Source: Stutzerimonas stutzeri (lineage in GTDB: Bacteria > Pseudomonadota > Gammaproteobacteria > Pseudomonadales > Pseudomonadaceae). From it: DNA of 64,000 nt. The notes below the pieces were generated by a model. That model saw only the letters and a program-made list of their open reading frames with translations, ran no database searches and had not been told where the DNA came from. Positions 1 to 8,180 of the stretch are shown piece after piece (the first letter of the stretch is position 1; every line of letters starts with the position of its first letter). The stretch covers positions 2,183,001 through 2,247,000 of the forward strand of contig NZ_CP036186.1 in the NCBI RefSeq assembly GCF_015291885.1, read 5' to 3'. The position numbers and the translations under genes were made by a program.

Positions 1-252
1 AACTGTTCGCTTACCGCTGCCTAAAAGCGCGTGTTTTATTGGACATGTAGTCAGGAAATCGATTCCACAATATATAACGCTTATGTCGCAACACCGTCCA
101 AAGTAATCATCTGGTATCGACCAAAGTAGTGTGTATAGCCTGTAATCCGCGGGCTAGACGTGCCGCACGTCGGTTAGGCTTGCGACTTGGCGCCAGCTGG
201 CTACTATGAAAGAGAGGCTGCTTATTACAACAAAAACGGGGAGTCAGACGTC
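1..252. other. Left edge, no gene recognised
   Basis: No coding region, tRNA or convincing promoter is visible in the first 252 bases. A short reading frame runs into the small gene that follows, but no good ribosome binding site supports a start before 253. The stretch may be the promoter region of that gene or the remnant of an upstream spacer. Confidence 0.4.
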
Positions 253-471
253 ATGAACATTAATGCCGAACAACAAGTAGTTGCACTTGAACTGTGCCGT
301 TTCCTGGCCCACTGCGTTGCCGCGATCGTTGTCGTGGGGATGCTCTTCGTGGCCCTTGTCGGATCCTGGCATGCTGCCCTGAGTGTTGGGGTCGTTCCAT
401 TGCTCGCCATCATGGCGTGCGATTATCTAGCAAGACGCAAGGAAACTGCTGTACAGACAGCAGACGCCTGA
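253..471 (+). CDS. Small hypothetical membrane protein (72 aa)
   Basis: The protein begins MNINAEQQ and has two hydrophobic stretches: roughly residues 15-37 (rich in Ala/Val/Ile) and residues 42-60. A short basic loop (ARRKE) follows. This suggests a two-helix inner-membrane protein. The ATG at 253 was chosen because GGGGAG lies about nine bases upstream; an upstream in-frame GTG/TTG-type extension to 187 has no such support. I do not recognise a family. It ends 13 bases before the left end of an insertion sequence, so its original downstream neighbour may have been displaced. Confidence 0.6.
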   Translation: MNINAEQQVVALELCRFLAHCVAAIVVVGMLFVALVGSWHAALSVGVVPLLAIMACDYLARRKETAVQTADA

Positions 472-484
472 ACGATTCAGGCGC

Positions 485-505
485 TATTAACCCGGCAATC
501 AAATA
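485..505 (+). repeat. IS630 left terminal inverted repeat
   Basis: The 21-base end starts with TA, then TTAACCCGGCAATC. It pairs with 1575-1595 with three mismatches (positions 9, 15 and 16 of the repeat). Confidence 0.85.
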
Positions 506-512
506 CACCAAA

Positions 513-1550
513 TCATGCTGCGTAGGCGATACGTGGATGCCGGAAATAAGAACGGATTCTTTGAGGGCGTAATTGCAATCGTCTCATGACCGAGCGAACA
601 CGCCTTTCCAGTTCGTCCTGATTACGCGCCGGCAAGCCCGTGCGAACCTGATGTTTCAAATCACAATTCAAATACTCGTCAGGGTTCAACTCCGGGGCGT
701 AGGCCGGCAAGAAGAACAGTTCGATTTGCTCTTTGCGGTCGCCAACCCAGGCGCTCACCTTTTTGCTGTGGTGTACGCGCAGGTTGTCGAGAATCAGGAA
801 CACCTTGCGGCCCTGAGCATCGCGAATCAGGCGACTCAGGAAGCGAATCAGCACTGGGGCTGTCAGCGTTTCCCGATACAGCATGAAGCGCAGTTTGCCC
901 CGATTGGTCACGGTGGAAATCATGTTGGTGGAAAAACGACTGCCGCTGACCAGGCGCACCGGCGTTTCGCCAATAGGGGCGTAGCTGCGGCCAGCATGGC
1001 TGTCACTGCGCATACCGGTTTCGTCGCCCCACTGAATCTCACCATTCTCAGCCCTGGCCCGCTGTGCGATGCGTGGATATTCATTATCCAGCCAGTGCTG
1101 AACCACTTCAGGTTTCTGCTGATAAGCCCGATGCAGTGGGCGCTGCGGGGTGTAGCCCCAACGCTTGAGGTATTCACCAACCGTTCGAACCGGCATGAGA
1201 AAACCACAGCGCTGGCGGATCAGTTCTCGCACCGCATCACGCGTCCAGAGCGCAAAGCCGAGTTTGAGTTGGTCGGGCATCTTATCGGTCATCAAGGTGC
1301 GAATCAGCACTTCCTGGCTGGAGCTCAAACTGCGGCGATCACCCTGGCGCACACCACGCTGGCCGCCGGCAATGGCAGCCTTTTCGCCTTTATGTTCTGC
1401 GACCTGCGCCCAGTGAGCAATAGTGCGGGGGTGAACACCAACCGCTTCGCCAATAGCCTTGTAGGTGTAACCCTGCTCACGCATGCGTAGGGCCGTGGAG
1501 CGCTTTTCACGTTGTTCTTGGGGGCTGAGTTTACGGGCATCTATTTTCAT
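513..1550 (-). CDS. IS630-family transposase
   Basis: This 345-residue protein catalyses cut-and-paste transposition at TA dinucleotides. The N-terminal 60 residues form a helix-turn-helix (GYTYKAIGEAVGVHPRTIAHW). A second winged-helix-like segment follows (residues ~75-150, ending VGEYLKRWGYTPQRP). The DDE catalytic domain then shows the acidic triad in IQWGDETG, LILDNLRVHHSKKV and APELNPDEYLN. Length and motif order are those of full-length IS630 transposases. There is no frameshift, unlike IS630 members that use programmed frameshifting. The gene occupies nearly all of the element, with about 28 bases to the left end and 45 to the right. Confidence 0.95.
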   Translation of the reverse strand: MKIDARKLSPQEQREKRSTALRMREQGYTYKAIGEAVGVHPRTIAHWAQVAEHKGEKAAIAGGQRGVRQGDRRSLSSSQEVLIRTLMTDKMPDQLKLGFALWTRDAVRELIRQRCGFLMPVRTVGEYLKRWGYTPQRPLHRAYQQKPEVVQHWLDNEYPRIAQRARAENGEIQWGDETGMRSDSHAGRSYAPIGETPVRLVSGSRFSTNMISTVTNRGKLRFMLYRETLTAPVLIRFLSRLIRDAQGRKVFLILDNLRVHHSKKVSAWVGDRKEQIELFFLPAYAPELNPDEYLNCDLKHQVRTGLPARNQDELERRVRSVMRRLQLRPQRIRSYFRHPRIAYAA

Positions 1551-1574
1551 GGAGACAGATTATCTAATATGCCC

Positions 1575-1595
1575 TATTTATTTGCCAGGTTAATA
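1575..1595 (-). repeat. IS630 right terminal inverted repeat
   Basis: Read on the minus strand it begins TATTAACCTGGCAAATAAAT and matches the left end at 18 of 21 bases. The terminal TA at 1594-1595 is the likely target duplication. Confidence 0.85.
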
Positions 1596-1737
1596 ACCAG
1601 CCGAAGAACCTTCTTATGCCCATCGAGCGATAGACACCCTGACAGTGATCACTGCCGGGGTGTCCTGCATTGTGTAGCCGCGAGTTGGCAGTCGGCCGCC
1701 GCACGCATCGCGCTTCGCGTGTGGCCCACCACAGAGG

Positions 1738-1798
1738 AGTTACCCAAAGGTGTTACTCCTTTCGTACAGCGTAACGGCCGCTGAGGTGCGCGGTAACG
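1738..1798 (+). promoter_or_regulatory. Candidate CbrB upstream activating sites
   Basis: TGTTAC at 1751-1756 and GTAACG at 1771-1776 are separated by exactly 14 bases. Further half-sites are AGTTAC (1738-1743) and GGTAAC (about 1792-1797). Paired GTTAC/GTAAC half-sites upstream of a sigma-54 promoter are what is described for the response regulator CbrB at crcZ/crcY promoters in Pseudomonas. The cluster lies about 100-160 bases before the predicted RNA start, a normal distance for an enhancer-binding protein. The assignment rests on motif and context only. Confidence 0.6.
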
Positions 1799-1873
1799 AA
1801 TCTGGCGCGAGTTCTACGCTCCGCCTGACAGGAAAAAATCACAAACCATTGAAAAATAACGATTTATAAAAAC

Positions 1874-1889
1874 TGGCACGACGAATGCT
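1874..1889 (+). promoter_or_regulatory. Sigma-54 (RpoN) promoter of the CrcZ-like RNA
   Basis: TGGCACGACGAATGCT matches the -24/-12 consensus TGGCAC-N5-TTGCW with one mismatch (A for T in the -12 box). The GG is at 1875-1876 and the GC at 1887-1888, with the obligatory 10-base separation. The predicted transcription start is near 1900, where A-rich RNA sequence begins. Confidence 0.75.
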
Positions 1890-1899
1890 TTGTTATTGG

Positions 1900-2260
1900 C
1901 ATAACAAGAACAAGAAAGCACACCCAATAACAAAAACAACACGTAGCGACTCCAACACAATAAAAATAAGCATGTGGAGGCGTAGCAAACTGATTCTTTT
2001 GGAGAGGAATTGCCCGACAGATTTCCTGTCGACCGGACCGAGAACAATAAAACTGCCTCAAGGCAGCTCCAGAACCGGTTGAGCCCGCGAGGGCAGTGGC
2101 AACATCAGCGACCAAAATAATCCGTTTGTTCTTTATGTCCCTTATGGGACTGCTATGCGGACGTTGTCCGACCGGGCTGCCAACAAGAACAACAAGCCCG
2201 TCAGCAGAAGAAGAACAAAGCAACACGCACTGAAGGGGAGCCTTATGGCTCCCCTTTTTA
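1900..2260 (+). ncRNA. crcZ: CrcZ/CrcY-type small RNA sequestering Hfq/Crc
   Basis: The stretch has no plausible protein but is bounded by a sigma-54 promoter and a strong intrinsic terminator, giving an RNA of about 360 bases, close to known CrcZ/CrcY lengths. It holds repeated A-rich motifs of the AAnAAnAA type that bind the distal face of Hfq with Crc: AACAAGAACAAGAAAG near 1903, AATAACAAAAACAACA near 1926, CAATAAAAATAAG near 1957, GAACAATAAAA near 2041, CAACAAGAACAACAAG near 2180 and AGAAGAAGAACAAAG near 2207. In Pseudomonas such RNAs accumulate on poor carbon sources through CbrAB and RpoN and relieve catabolite repression by titrating Hfq/Crc. Whether this copy is CrcZ or CrcY cannot be told here because the diagnostic upstream neighbour (cbrB for crcZ) is not present; an IS630 element lies upstream instead. 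Confidence 0.8.
2235..2260 (+). terminator. Intrinsic terminator of the CrcZ-like RNA
   Basis: A perfect stem GGGGAGCC / GGCTCCCC with loop TTAT is followed by TTTTTA. It is the expected 3' end of the small RNA. Confidence 0.9.
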
Positions 2261-2312
2261 TTTGCCGCAGTTTACGGTTGTTGCGAATTACCGGCGGGGC
2301 GGAGGCGGGATT

Positions 2313-2410
2313 GGTGGGCTGACGCCCGCCCTACAAGTCCGTAGGCGCTTAGGTGGGAACCCGGCGTTGCATTGGTGTATGCACCGTAGGGTGGGCTTCA
2401 GCCCACCAAC
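2313..2410 (+). repeat. Two copies of a GTGGGCT/AGCCCAC palindromic repeat
   Basis: Copy one (2313-2333) reads GTGGGCTGACGCCCGCCCTA. Copy two (2385-2410) reads CGTAGGGTGGGCTTCAGCCC followed by ACC. Both are short palindromes and resemble four further copies at 9156-9340. They lie just downstream of the acyl-CoA dehydrogenase gene and look like REP-type elements of the species. Confidence 0.7.
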
Positions 2411-2477
2411 AAACGCTGCGAAGACCAAGCGCAGCTGATCCCAGCAGCTTCACGCCCCCAGCCTCGCGGCGTGCCTA

Positions 2478-3629
2478 CTAAAGCGCGTAGTTCGCCAGCT
2501 CCCGCGCGATCAACAGCCGCTGGATTTCGCTCGAGCCCTCGTAGATCTGCGTGATACGGGCATCGCGGTAGTAGCGCTCCACCGGATAGTCCTCGAGATA
2601 GCCGTAGCCGCCGTGGATCTGCACCGCCTGCGAACAGACCTTCTCCGCCATTTCCGATGCGAACAGCTTGGCCTGCGAGGCTTCGGACAGGCACGGCAGG
2701 CCGGCGCTCTTCAGCCGCGCGGCATGCAGAATCAGCAGACGCGCCGCATTCAGCTGGGTCTGCATGTCGGCGAGCATGTTGGCGATGCTCTGGTGCTCGG
2801 CGATCGGCTTGCCGAACTGTACGCGCTCGCGGGCGTAGAGCAGGGCCGCTTCGAAGGCCGCACGGGCGATACCCAGGGCCTGCGCACCGATGCCGATACG
2901 GCCGCCTTCGAGGTTCGACAGCGCAATCGCCAGGCCCTTGCCGCGCTCGCCAAGCAGGTTGGCCTCTGGGATTCGGCTGTCGCTGAGCGAGACCGCGCAG
3001 GTATCCAAGGCGCGGATGCCCATCTTGTGTTCGCTGCGTTCCACCGCGAAGCCGGGCGTGTCGGTGGGCACCAGAAACGCGGAAAGACCCTTCTTGCCGA
3101 GGTCTGGATCGGTCACCGCGAAGACGATGGCCAACTTCGCCCGCTTGGCATTGCTGCAGAACTGCTTGCTGCCGTTGAGCACCCACTGGCCGTCCACCAG
3201 CTCGGCGCGGGTGCGCAGGTTGTGCGCCTCGGAGCCGGCCTGCGGTTCGGTGAGGGCGAAGCAGCCGATGGCGCGACCGCTGGCCAGTTCGGCCAGCCAC
3301 TCGTCCTTCTGCGCCTGCGAGCCGTAGTTCAGCACCGGGCCGCAGCCTACCGAGTTATGGATGCTCATCAGCGCGCCGGTGGCGCCGTCGCCGGCGGAGA
3401 TTTCCTCCACTGCCAGGGCGTAGGCGACGTAGTCGATATAGCTGCCGCCCCATTCTTCCGGGACGACCATGCCGAGCAGGCCAAGCTCGCCCATCTGAGC
3501 GACCAGGGCGTCGTCGATCCAGCCGGCCTTTTCCCAGGCCTGTGCATGGGGGGCGATCTCGCGGCGGGCGAAGTCGCGCGCCATGTCGCGGATCATGCGT
3601 TGGTCTTCGCTGAGTTCGAGGTCATGCAT
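2478..3629 (-). CDS. Acyl-CoA dehydrogenase (isobutyryl-CoA dehydrogenase type)
   Basis: This 383-residue flavoenzyme would oxidise isobutyryl-CoA to methacrylyl-CoA in valine breakdown, passing electrons to ETF. Visible family signatures are the N-terminal helical domain ([20 protein letters not shown]), the FAD/substrate region ([28 protein letters not shown]) and the C-terminal segment [20 protein letters not shown]. The catalytic Glu is expected in [15 protein letters not shown]. The start MHDLEL at 3629 was chosen because GAAGAG precedes it and the N-terminus then aligns with the family. The longer frame upstream overlaps the hydrolase gene. It is the last gene of the mms-type operon, 38 bases after the hydrolase. 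An A-rich Hfq/Crc-type motif overlaps its ribosome binding site. Confidence 0.92.
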   Translation of the reverse strand: MHDLELSEDQRMIRDMARDFARREIAPHAQAWEKAGWIDDALVAQMGELGLLGMVVPEEWGGSYIDYVAYALAVEEISAGDGATGALMSIHNSVGCGPVLNYGSQAQKDEWLAELASGRAIGCFALTEPQAGSEAHNLRTRAELVDGQWVLNGSKQFCSNAKRAKLAIVFAVTDPDLGKKGLSAFLVPTDTPGFAVERSEHKMGIRALDTCAVSLSDSRIPEANLLGERGKGLAIALSNLEGGRIGIGAQALGIARAAFEAALLYARERVQFGKPIAEHQSIANMLADMQTQLNAARLLILHAARLKSAGLPCLSEASQAKLFASEMAEKVCSQAVQIHGGYGYLEDYPVERYYRDARITQIYEGSSEIQRLLIARELANYAL

Positions 3630-3637
3630 TGCGCGGT

Positions 3638-3651
3638 CTCTTCTTGTTGTT
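3638..3651 (-). promoter_or_regulatory. A-rich Crc/Hfq-type motif at acyl-CoA dehydrogenase start
   Basis: The mRNA reads AACAACAAGAAGAG here, a match to AAnAAnAA, ending about nine bases before the ATG at 3629 and including the likely Shine-Dalgarno GAAGAG. This is the layout of known Crc/Hfq translational repression sites. Confidence 0.6.
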
Positions 3652-3667
3652 GTGCTGCAAAAGAGGT

Positions 3668-4762
3668 TCAGGCCGTGGCGCTGCGGCGTGTCTTGCCGGT
3701 GGTGGCCTTGAAGCCGTCGAAGAACGCCTGGACGCGTTCCGGCGTGACCTCTGCCAGCGTCGGCGGATTCCAGCGCGGTGACTTGTCCTTGTCGATGATC
3801 AGCGCACGCACGCCTTCCATGATGTCGCCCTTGGCGAACCATTGACGGTCCAGATGCAGCTCCAGGGCGAAGCAGTCGGCGATCGGCAACTCGCGGCCGC
3901 GACGCAGCATCTCCAGCGTTACGCACATCGCCAGGGGCGAGCGGCTGTCGAGCACCTTGAGCGTTTCCTCGGCCCAGTCGGCAAACTCCGGGCGCGACTC
4001 GGCGGCCAGTGATGCGCGAATCGCCGCCACATCGCTTTTGCCGAAATGCTCGTCGATGGCCTGATGCAGCGCCTTCAGCTCGGAACCCGGCAGTTTGTTG
4101 CTGCCCAGCGTCGCCACCAGGGTGCGCAACGCCTCCTGCGGATGAACGGACCAGCTCATGTGGTCGAGGCAACGATCCAGCTCGGCAATCTGGTCGTGGC
4201 TGACGCACCAGTCCGCCAGACCGACGTGCAGCGCATCGGCGGCGCGGATCTGCAGACCCGTGACGCCCATGTAGGTGCCAAGCTCACCCGGCAGGCGTGA
4301 GAGGAAATAGCTGCCGCCCACATCCGGGAAATAGCCGATGCCTACTTCCGGCATGCCCATGCGCACGCGCTCGGTGACCACGCGCAGCGACGCGCCCTGG
4401 ACCAGGCCCATGCCGCCACCGAGGACGAAGCCGTCCATCAGCGCCAGCAGTGGCTTCGGGTAGGCATGGATGTACTGGTCGAGGGCGTATTCCTCCTCGA
4501 AGAAGGTTTCGTGCTCGGTGTCGCCGCGCTGGAAGCTGTCGTACAGCGAACGGATGTCACCGCCGGCGCAGAAGGCCTTCTCGCCATTGGCGCGCAGCAC
4601 CACGGCATGGATCTGCGGATCGGCCGCCCAGGCGCTGAGCTGCTGCTGCAGCAGGCGGACCATTTCCAGGGTCACCGCATTCAGCCCGGCCGGGCGGTTG
4701 AGGGTGAGGTGGCCGACGTGGTTGCGTACGGCGGCCAGCACGGGGCGTTCGGTTGCACTCAT
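3668..4762 (-). CDS. 3-hydroxyisobutyryl-CoA hydrolase (crotonase fold)
   Basis: This 364-residue enzyme hydrolyses 3-hydroxyisobutyryl-CoA to 3-hydroxyisobutyrate and CoA, the only thioester hydrolysis step of valine degradation. It has the crotonase-fold signatures [47 protein letters not shown] and the hydrolase-type [20 protein letters not shown]. The long C-terminal extension ([14 protein letters not shown], then [15 protein letters not shown]) distinguishes it from plain enoyl-CoA hydratases, as does its length of about 360 aa against 260. It starts two bases after the mmsB stop and is likely translationally coupled. Confidence 0.92.
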   Translation of the reverse strand: MSATERPVLAAVRNHVGHLTLNRPAGLNAVTLEMVRLLQQQLSAWAADPQIHAVVLRANGEKAFCAGGDIRSLYDSFQRGDTEHETFFEEEYALDQYIHAYPKPLLALMDGFVLGGGMGLVQGASLRVVTERVRMGMPEVGIGYFPDVGGSYFLSRLPGELGTYMGVTGLQIRAADALHVGLADWCVSHDQIAELDRCLDHMSWSVHPQEALRTLVATLGSNKLPGSELKALHQAIDEHFGKSDVAAIRASLAAESRPEFADWAEETLKVLDSRSPLAMCVTLEMLRRGRELPIADCFALELHLDRQWFAKGDIMEGVRALIIDKDKSPRWNPPTLAEVTPERVQAFFDGFKATTGKTRRSATA

Positions 4763-4764
4763 GG

Positions 4765-5655
4765 TCAGGTGTCCTTGCGGTACTGATTGATGATCGCCGA
4801 GAAGTCCAGGCCGCCATGACCCTGGGCGCTGAAGCTCTGGTAGAGCTGCTGGGCGAGGGCGCCGAGGATCACCGGCTGGCGCACCTGCTTGGCGGCCTCG
4901 TTGGCCAGGCCCAGGTCCTTGAGCATCAGGTCACTGCCGAAGCCGCCGCTGTAGCCGCGGGAGGCCGGTACGTTGTCCAGCACGCCGGGGAAGGGGTTGT
5001 AGGTATCCGAGCTCCAGCAGCGGCCGCTGGAGGTGTTGATCACCCCGGCCAGGGTCTTGGCATCCATGCCCAGCGCGACGCCCAGCGCCATCGCCTCGGC
5101 GACGCCGATCATGGAAATGCCCAAGAGCATGTTGTTGGCGACCTTGGCCACCTGGCCGTTGCCGGCTGCACCGCAGTGCACGATGTTCTTGCCCATGGCC
5201 GCGAGGATCGGTTGTGCACGATCGAAGTCCGCATCGCTGCCACCGACCATGAAGGTCAGGGTGCCGGCTGCTGCACCGCCGGTGCCGCCGGAGACCGGTG
5301 CGTCGAGCATCGGGTTGCCATGCTCGGCGGCGGCCTTGGCCACTTCGCGGGCGCTGTGCGGATCGATGGTGGAGCAGTCGATCAGCATCACACCGGCACG
5401 GCTGCTGGCGATCAGGCCGTTCTCGCCCAGGTACACGCTCTTCACATGGGCGGCGGCCGGCAGCATGGTGATGATCAGTTCGGCGTTGCCCTGGGCGATG
5501 GCGGTCGGGGAGTCGACCGGCAGCGCGCCGGCGCCGACCAGGTTTTCGACGGCCGCGGCGTTGAGGTCGAAGACGCTGAGCTGGTGGCCTGCCTTGAGCA
5601 GGTTGTGGGCCATGGGCGCGCCCATGTTGCCCAGGCCGATGAATCCGATATGCAT
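4765..5655 (-). CDS. mmsB: 3-hydroxyisobutyrate dehydrogenase
   Basis: This 296-residue NAD-dependent enzyme oxidises 3-hydroxyisobutyrate to methylmalonate semialdehyde, the substrate of MmsA. The N-terminal Rossmann motif is FIGLGNMGAPMAHNLLKAGH. The substrate-binding motif is DAPVSGGTGGAAAGTLTFM, and the catalytic Lys lies in GNGQVAKVANNMLLG (around residue 170). The C-terminal helical domain (SDLMLKDLGLANEAAKQ) is complete. The start at 5655 has a strong GAGGAA ribosome site that is embedded in an A-rich AACAACAAGAGG motif, a probable Crc/Hfq target. Product and neighbours agree well. Confidence 0.93.
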   Translation of the reverse strand: MHIGFIGLGNMGAPMAHNLLKAGHQLSVFDLNAAAVENLVGAGALPVDSPTAIAQGNAELIITMLPAAAHVKSVYLGENGLIASSRAGVMLIDCSTIDPHSAREVAKAAAEHGNPMLDAPVSGGTGGAAAGTLTFMVGGSDADFDRAQPILAAMGKNIVHCGAAGNGQVAKVANNMLLGISMIGVAEAMALGVALGMDAKTLAGVINTSSGRCWSSDTYNPFPGVLDNVPASRGYSGGFGSDLMLKDLGLANEAAKQVRQPVILGALAQQLYQSFSAQGHGGLDFSAIINQYRKDT

Positions 5656-5664
5656 GGCGTGTTT

Positions 5665-5678
5665 CCTCTTGTTGTTAT
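5665..5678 (-). promoter_or_regulatory. A-rich Crc/Hfq-type motif at mmsB start
   Basis: The mRNA reads ATAACAACAAGAGG directly before mmsB, overlapping the Shine-Dalgarno GAGGAA. It matches the AAnAAnAA consensus. Confidence 0.6.
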
Positions 5679-5691
5679 GGCCAGATGCGGC

Positions 5692-6465
5692 TTAGCGATT
5701 GGTGAACTCAGGTTTGCGCTTCTCGCTGAACGCGGCCATGCCTTCCTTCTGGTCGGCAGTGGCGAACACCGCGTGGAACACACGACGCTCGAAGCGGATG
5801 CCTTCGGCCAGCGTGGTCTCGAAGGCGCGGTTGACGCTTTCCTTGATCATCATGGTGGCCGGCAGGGATTTCTCGGCGATCACCCGGGCGGCCTTGAGGG
5901 TTTCCTCCAGCAGGCTTTCGGCCGGGAATACGCGCGCGACCAGGCCGGCGCGCTCGGCTTCGGCAGCGTCCATCTGGCGACCGGTCAGGCACATGTCCAT
6001 CGCCTTGGCCTTGCCCACTGCGCGGGTCAGGCGTTGGGTGCCGCCAATGCCCGGCAGCACGCCGAGGTTGACTTCCGGCTGGCCGAAGCGCGCGTTGTCA
6101 GCGGCGAAGATCATGTCGCAGAGCAATGCCAGCTCGCAGCCACCACCCAGGGCGTAACCGGCGACGGCGGCAATCAGCGGCTTGCGGCGCGTGGCAATGC
6201 GGTCGGCTTCGGCGAACAGATCATCGAGATAGACCTGCGGGTAGGACAGCTCGGCCATTTCCTTGATGTCGGCGCCTGCGGCGAACGCCTTGGCCGAGCC
6301 GGTGAGCACGATGCAACCGATCTGCGGATCGGCCTCGAGCTGGCCCAGGGCCTGGTTCAGTTCGCTGATCAGCTGCGCATTGAGCGCATTGAGCGCCTGC
6401 GGCCGGTTTAGGGTGATCAGCGCAACGCGCTCCTGGATGTCGACGAGCAGGGTTTCGAATGTCAT
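5692..6465 (-). CDS. Enoyl-CoA hydratase (crotonase family)
   Basis: This 257-residue hydratase would add water to methacrylyl-CoA (or other enoyl-CoA) to give 3-hydroxyisobutyryl-CoA. Signatures are [18 protein letters not shown], the CoA/oxyanion region [35 protein letters not shown] and the catalytic region [18 protein letters not shown]. The start MTFETLL at 6465 is preceded by AAGGA. An 17-codon upstream extension to 6516 would overlap the mmsA stop and lacks family similarity. It lies between mmsA and mmsB in the operon, and no A-rich motif is seen at this start, unlike three of its neighbours. Confidence 0.92.
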   Translation of the reverse strand: MTFETLLVDIQERVALITLNRPQALNALNAQLISELNQALGQLEADPQIGCIVLTGSAKAFAAGADIKEMAELSYPQVYLDDLFAEADRIATRRKPLIAAVAGYALGGGCELALLCDMIFAADNARFGQPEVNLGVLPGIGGTQRLTRAVGKAKAMDMCLTGRQMDAAEAERAGLVARVFPAESLLEETLKAARVIAEKSLPATMMIKESVNRAFETTLAEGIRFERRVFHAVFATADQKEGMAAFSEKRKPEFTNR

Positions 6466-6512
6466 TTCAGCGTCCTTGAGGGCCGGCGCGTCCGCCGGCC
6501 CGGTGGGTGATG

Positions 6513-8024
6513 TCACTTCAGATTGATGGTGGTGTTGACCGGGCCGCCGACCTCGTTTTCATCGAACCAGCGCTCGGTGATGGTCTTGGTCTGGGTATAG
6601 AACTGCACCACCTGCTTGCCGTACGGGCCGAGGTCGCCGAGCTTGGATGCGCGTGAGCCGGTGAAGGAGAACATCGGTACCGGCACCGGGATCGGCACGT
6701 TGATGCCCACCTGACCCACGTCGATCTCTTCCTGGAAGTGCCGCGCCGCGGCGCCGGAGCGGGTGAAGATGGCGGTGCCGTTGCCATTCGGGTTGGCGTT
6801 GATCAGCGCGATGGCTTCGTCCATGGTCGCTGCCGCCATGACGCAGAGGACCGGGCCGAAGATTTCTTCCTGATAGATGCTCATCTCGCGGGTAACGCCG
6901 GAGAAGATCGTCGGGCCGACGAAGTTGCCCTTTTCGTAGCCGCTGACGCTCGGGTTGCGGCCGTCCAGCTCCAGCCTGGCGCCTTCGCGTACCCCGCGTT
7001 CGATCAGCCCGCTGACGCGATCCAGCGCCGCGCAGGAAACCAGCGGACCGACATCGGTGCCGGCCTCGACACCGGCGTTGACGTTGAGGGTCTGCGCCTT
7101 GGCTACCAGATCGGGAATCCAGGCCTGCGCTTCGCCCACCAGCACCACCACCGACAGCGCCATGCAGCGCTGGCCCGCGGCACCGAAGGCGGCACCGGCG
7201 AGGTTGTTGAGGGTCTGTTCCTTGTGCGCATCGGGCAGCACGATGGCGTGGTTCTTCGCGCCCATCATGCACTGCACGCGCTTGCCGGCCTGGCTGGCGC
7301 GGTTGTAGACATGGGTGCCGACCCTGGTCGAGCCAACGAAGGACACCGCCTTGATATCCGGGTGGTCGCAGATCGCGTTCACCGCGTCCGGCCCGCCGTG
7401 CACCACGTTGAGCACGCCCGGTGGCACGCCGGCTTCCAGCGCCAGTTCGCACAGGCGCATGGTGACCATCGGGTCCTGCTCGGACGGCTTGAGGACGAAG
7501 GTGTTACCGGTGGCAATGGCCATCGGGAACATCCACAGCGGGATCATGGCCGGGAAGTTGAACGGGGTGATGCCGGCGCAGACGCCCAGCGGCTGCAGCA
7601 GGGTATAGGTATCGACGCCCGCGGCGACGTTGTTGGCCAGCTCGCCGAGCTGCAGGTTGCCGATACCGGCGGCGTGCTCGACCACTTCCAGGCCGCGGAA
7701 CACGTCGCCCTCGGCATCAGCCAGGGTCTTGCCCTGTTCGGCGGTGAGGATCGCCGCCAGCTCCTTCATGTTCTCGCGGATCAGCTGCTGGTACTTGAGG
7801 AAGATGCGCGCCCGCGCGCCGATCGGTGTCTTGCGCCAGGTCTTGAAGGCTTTCTGGCCGCTGGCGACGGCGCGGTCGATTTCCTCCGCAGTCGCAAACG
7901 GCACGCGCGCCAGGACTTCCTGGGTCGCCGGGTTGACGACATCGCGCCAGTCCTGGGTGGTCGATTCGATAAATTCACCGTCGATCAGCAATTTGACGGT
8001 AGGAATGGAGCTGGACGTTGTCAT
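6513..8024 (-). CDS. mmsA: Methylmalonate-semialdehyde dehydrogenase (CoA-acylating)
   Basis: This 503-residue aldehyde-dehydrogenase superfamily member converts (methyl)malonate semialdehyde, NAD and CoA to propionyl-/acetyl-CoA and CO2, the last step of valine degradation. Visible are the MmsA signature around [18 protein letters not shown], the NAD-binding [21 protein letters not shown], and the catalytic Cys (about C287) in [10 protein letters not shown]. The usual C-terminal [17 protein letters not shown] is present. The start MTTSSSIP at 8024 follows GGAGAG; the frame extends upstream without support. First gene of the operon; an A-rich motif lies about 25 bases before the start. Confidence 0.95.
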   Translation of the reverse strand: MTTSSSIPTVKLLIDGEFIESTTQDWRDVVNPATQEVLARVPFATAEEIDRAVASGQKAFKTWRKTPIGARARIFLKYQQLIRENMKELAAILTAEQGKTLADAEGDVFRGLEVVEHAAGIGNLQLGELANNVAAGVDTYTLLQPLGVCAGITPFNFPAMIPLWMFPMAIATGNTFVLKPSEQDPMVTMRLCELALEAGVPPGVLNVVHGGPDAVNAICDHPDIKAVSFVGSTRVGTHVYNRASQAGKRVQCMMGAKNHAIVLPDAHKEQTLNNLAGAAFGAAGQRCMALSVVVLVGEAQAWIPDLVAKAQTLNVNAGVEAGTDVGPLVSCAALDRVSGLIERGVREGARLELDGRNPSVSGYEKGNFVGPTIFSGVTREMSIYQEEIFGPVLCVMAAATMDEAIALINANPNGNGTAIFTRSGAAARHFQEEIDVGQVGINVPIPVPVPMFSFTGSRASKLGDLGPYGKQVVQFYTQTKTITERWFDENEVGGPVNTTINLK

Positions 8025-8046
8025 AAGGCTCTCCGCCTGAGAAGGC

Positions 8047-8060
8047 ACTGTTGTTGTTAT
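8047..8060 (-). promoter_or_regulatory. A-rich Crc/Hfq-type motif in the mmsA leader
   Basis: The mRNA reads ATAACAACAACAGT, matching AAnAAnAA. It is about 25 bases before the mmsA ATG, so it is not directly on the Shine-Dalgarno but is within reach of the initiation region. Confidence 0.5.
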
Positions 8061-8144
8061 GGCTCGCGGACGGCTGCGACCAGTTGCACCGAATGTAGCA
8101 ATGCAAAAAACCACATTACAATGCGATCGACTGCAGAGTCGTTC

Positions 8145-8156
8145 TGCATAAATGCA
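8145..8156. promoter_or_regulatory. Inverted repeat in the mmsA/LysR divergent promoter region
   Basis: TGCAT-AA-ATGCA is an inverted repeat in the 156-base spacer between the divergent genes, about 25 bases before the LysR start. LysR regulators bind dyads of this kind near their own promoters, so it is a candidate operator. No clear -35/-10 pair is assigned. Confidence 0.35.
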
Positions 8157-8180
8157 CAGGAGCTAATGGAGGCTTCAACC

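Larger units (their letters stand above)
485..1595 (-). mobile_element. IS630-family insertion sequence, complete
   Basis: A single transposase gene on the minus strand is flanked by imperfect terminal inverted repeats. The left repeat (485-505) starts TATTAACCCGG; the right repeat (1575-1595, read inward) starts TATTAACCTGG. They match at 18 of 21 positions. The outermost TA on both sides fits the TA target duplication typical of the IS630/Tc1/mariner superfamily, leaving an element of about 1.1 kb, normal for IS630. Both ends and the transposase are intact, so it may still be mobile. It sits just downstream of a small membrane gene and about 150 bases upstream of the CbrB-like sites of the RNA gene. 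Confidence 0.9.

Noticed and set aside
573..1490. Long open frame on the plus strand opposite the transposase
   Set aside because: It is antisense to a clear DDE transposase; its composition is that of a shadow frame and no family motif is visible.
1864..2226. Minus-strand frame of 120 codons over the CrcZ-like RNA
   Set aside because: Cysteine-rich nonsense translation of an A-rich RNA; promoter and terminator lie on the plus strand.
4753..6411. 552-codon plus-strand frame opposite mmsB and the enoyl-CoA hydratase
   Set aside because: High-GC antisense frame over two well-supported genes; no ribosome site or domain.
6738..8180. N-terminal extension of the LysR gene over mmsA
   Set aside because: The frame is open, but the HTH begins right after the ATG at 8181, which has a good GGAGG site. 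The extension is antisense to mmsA.
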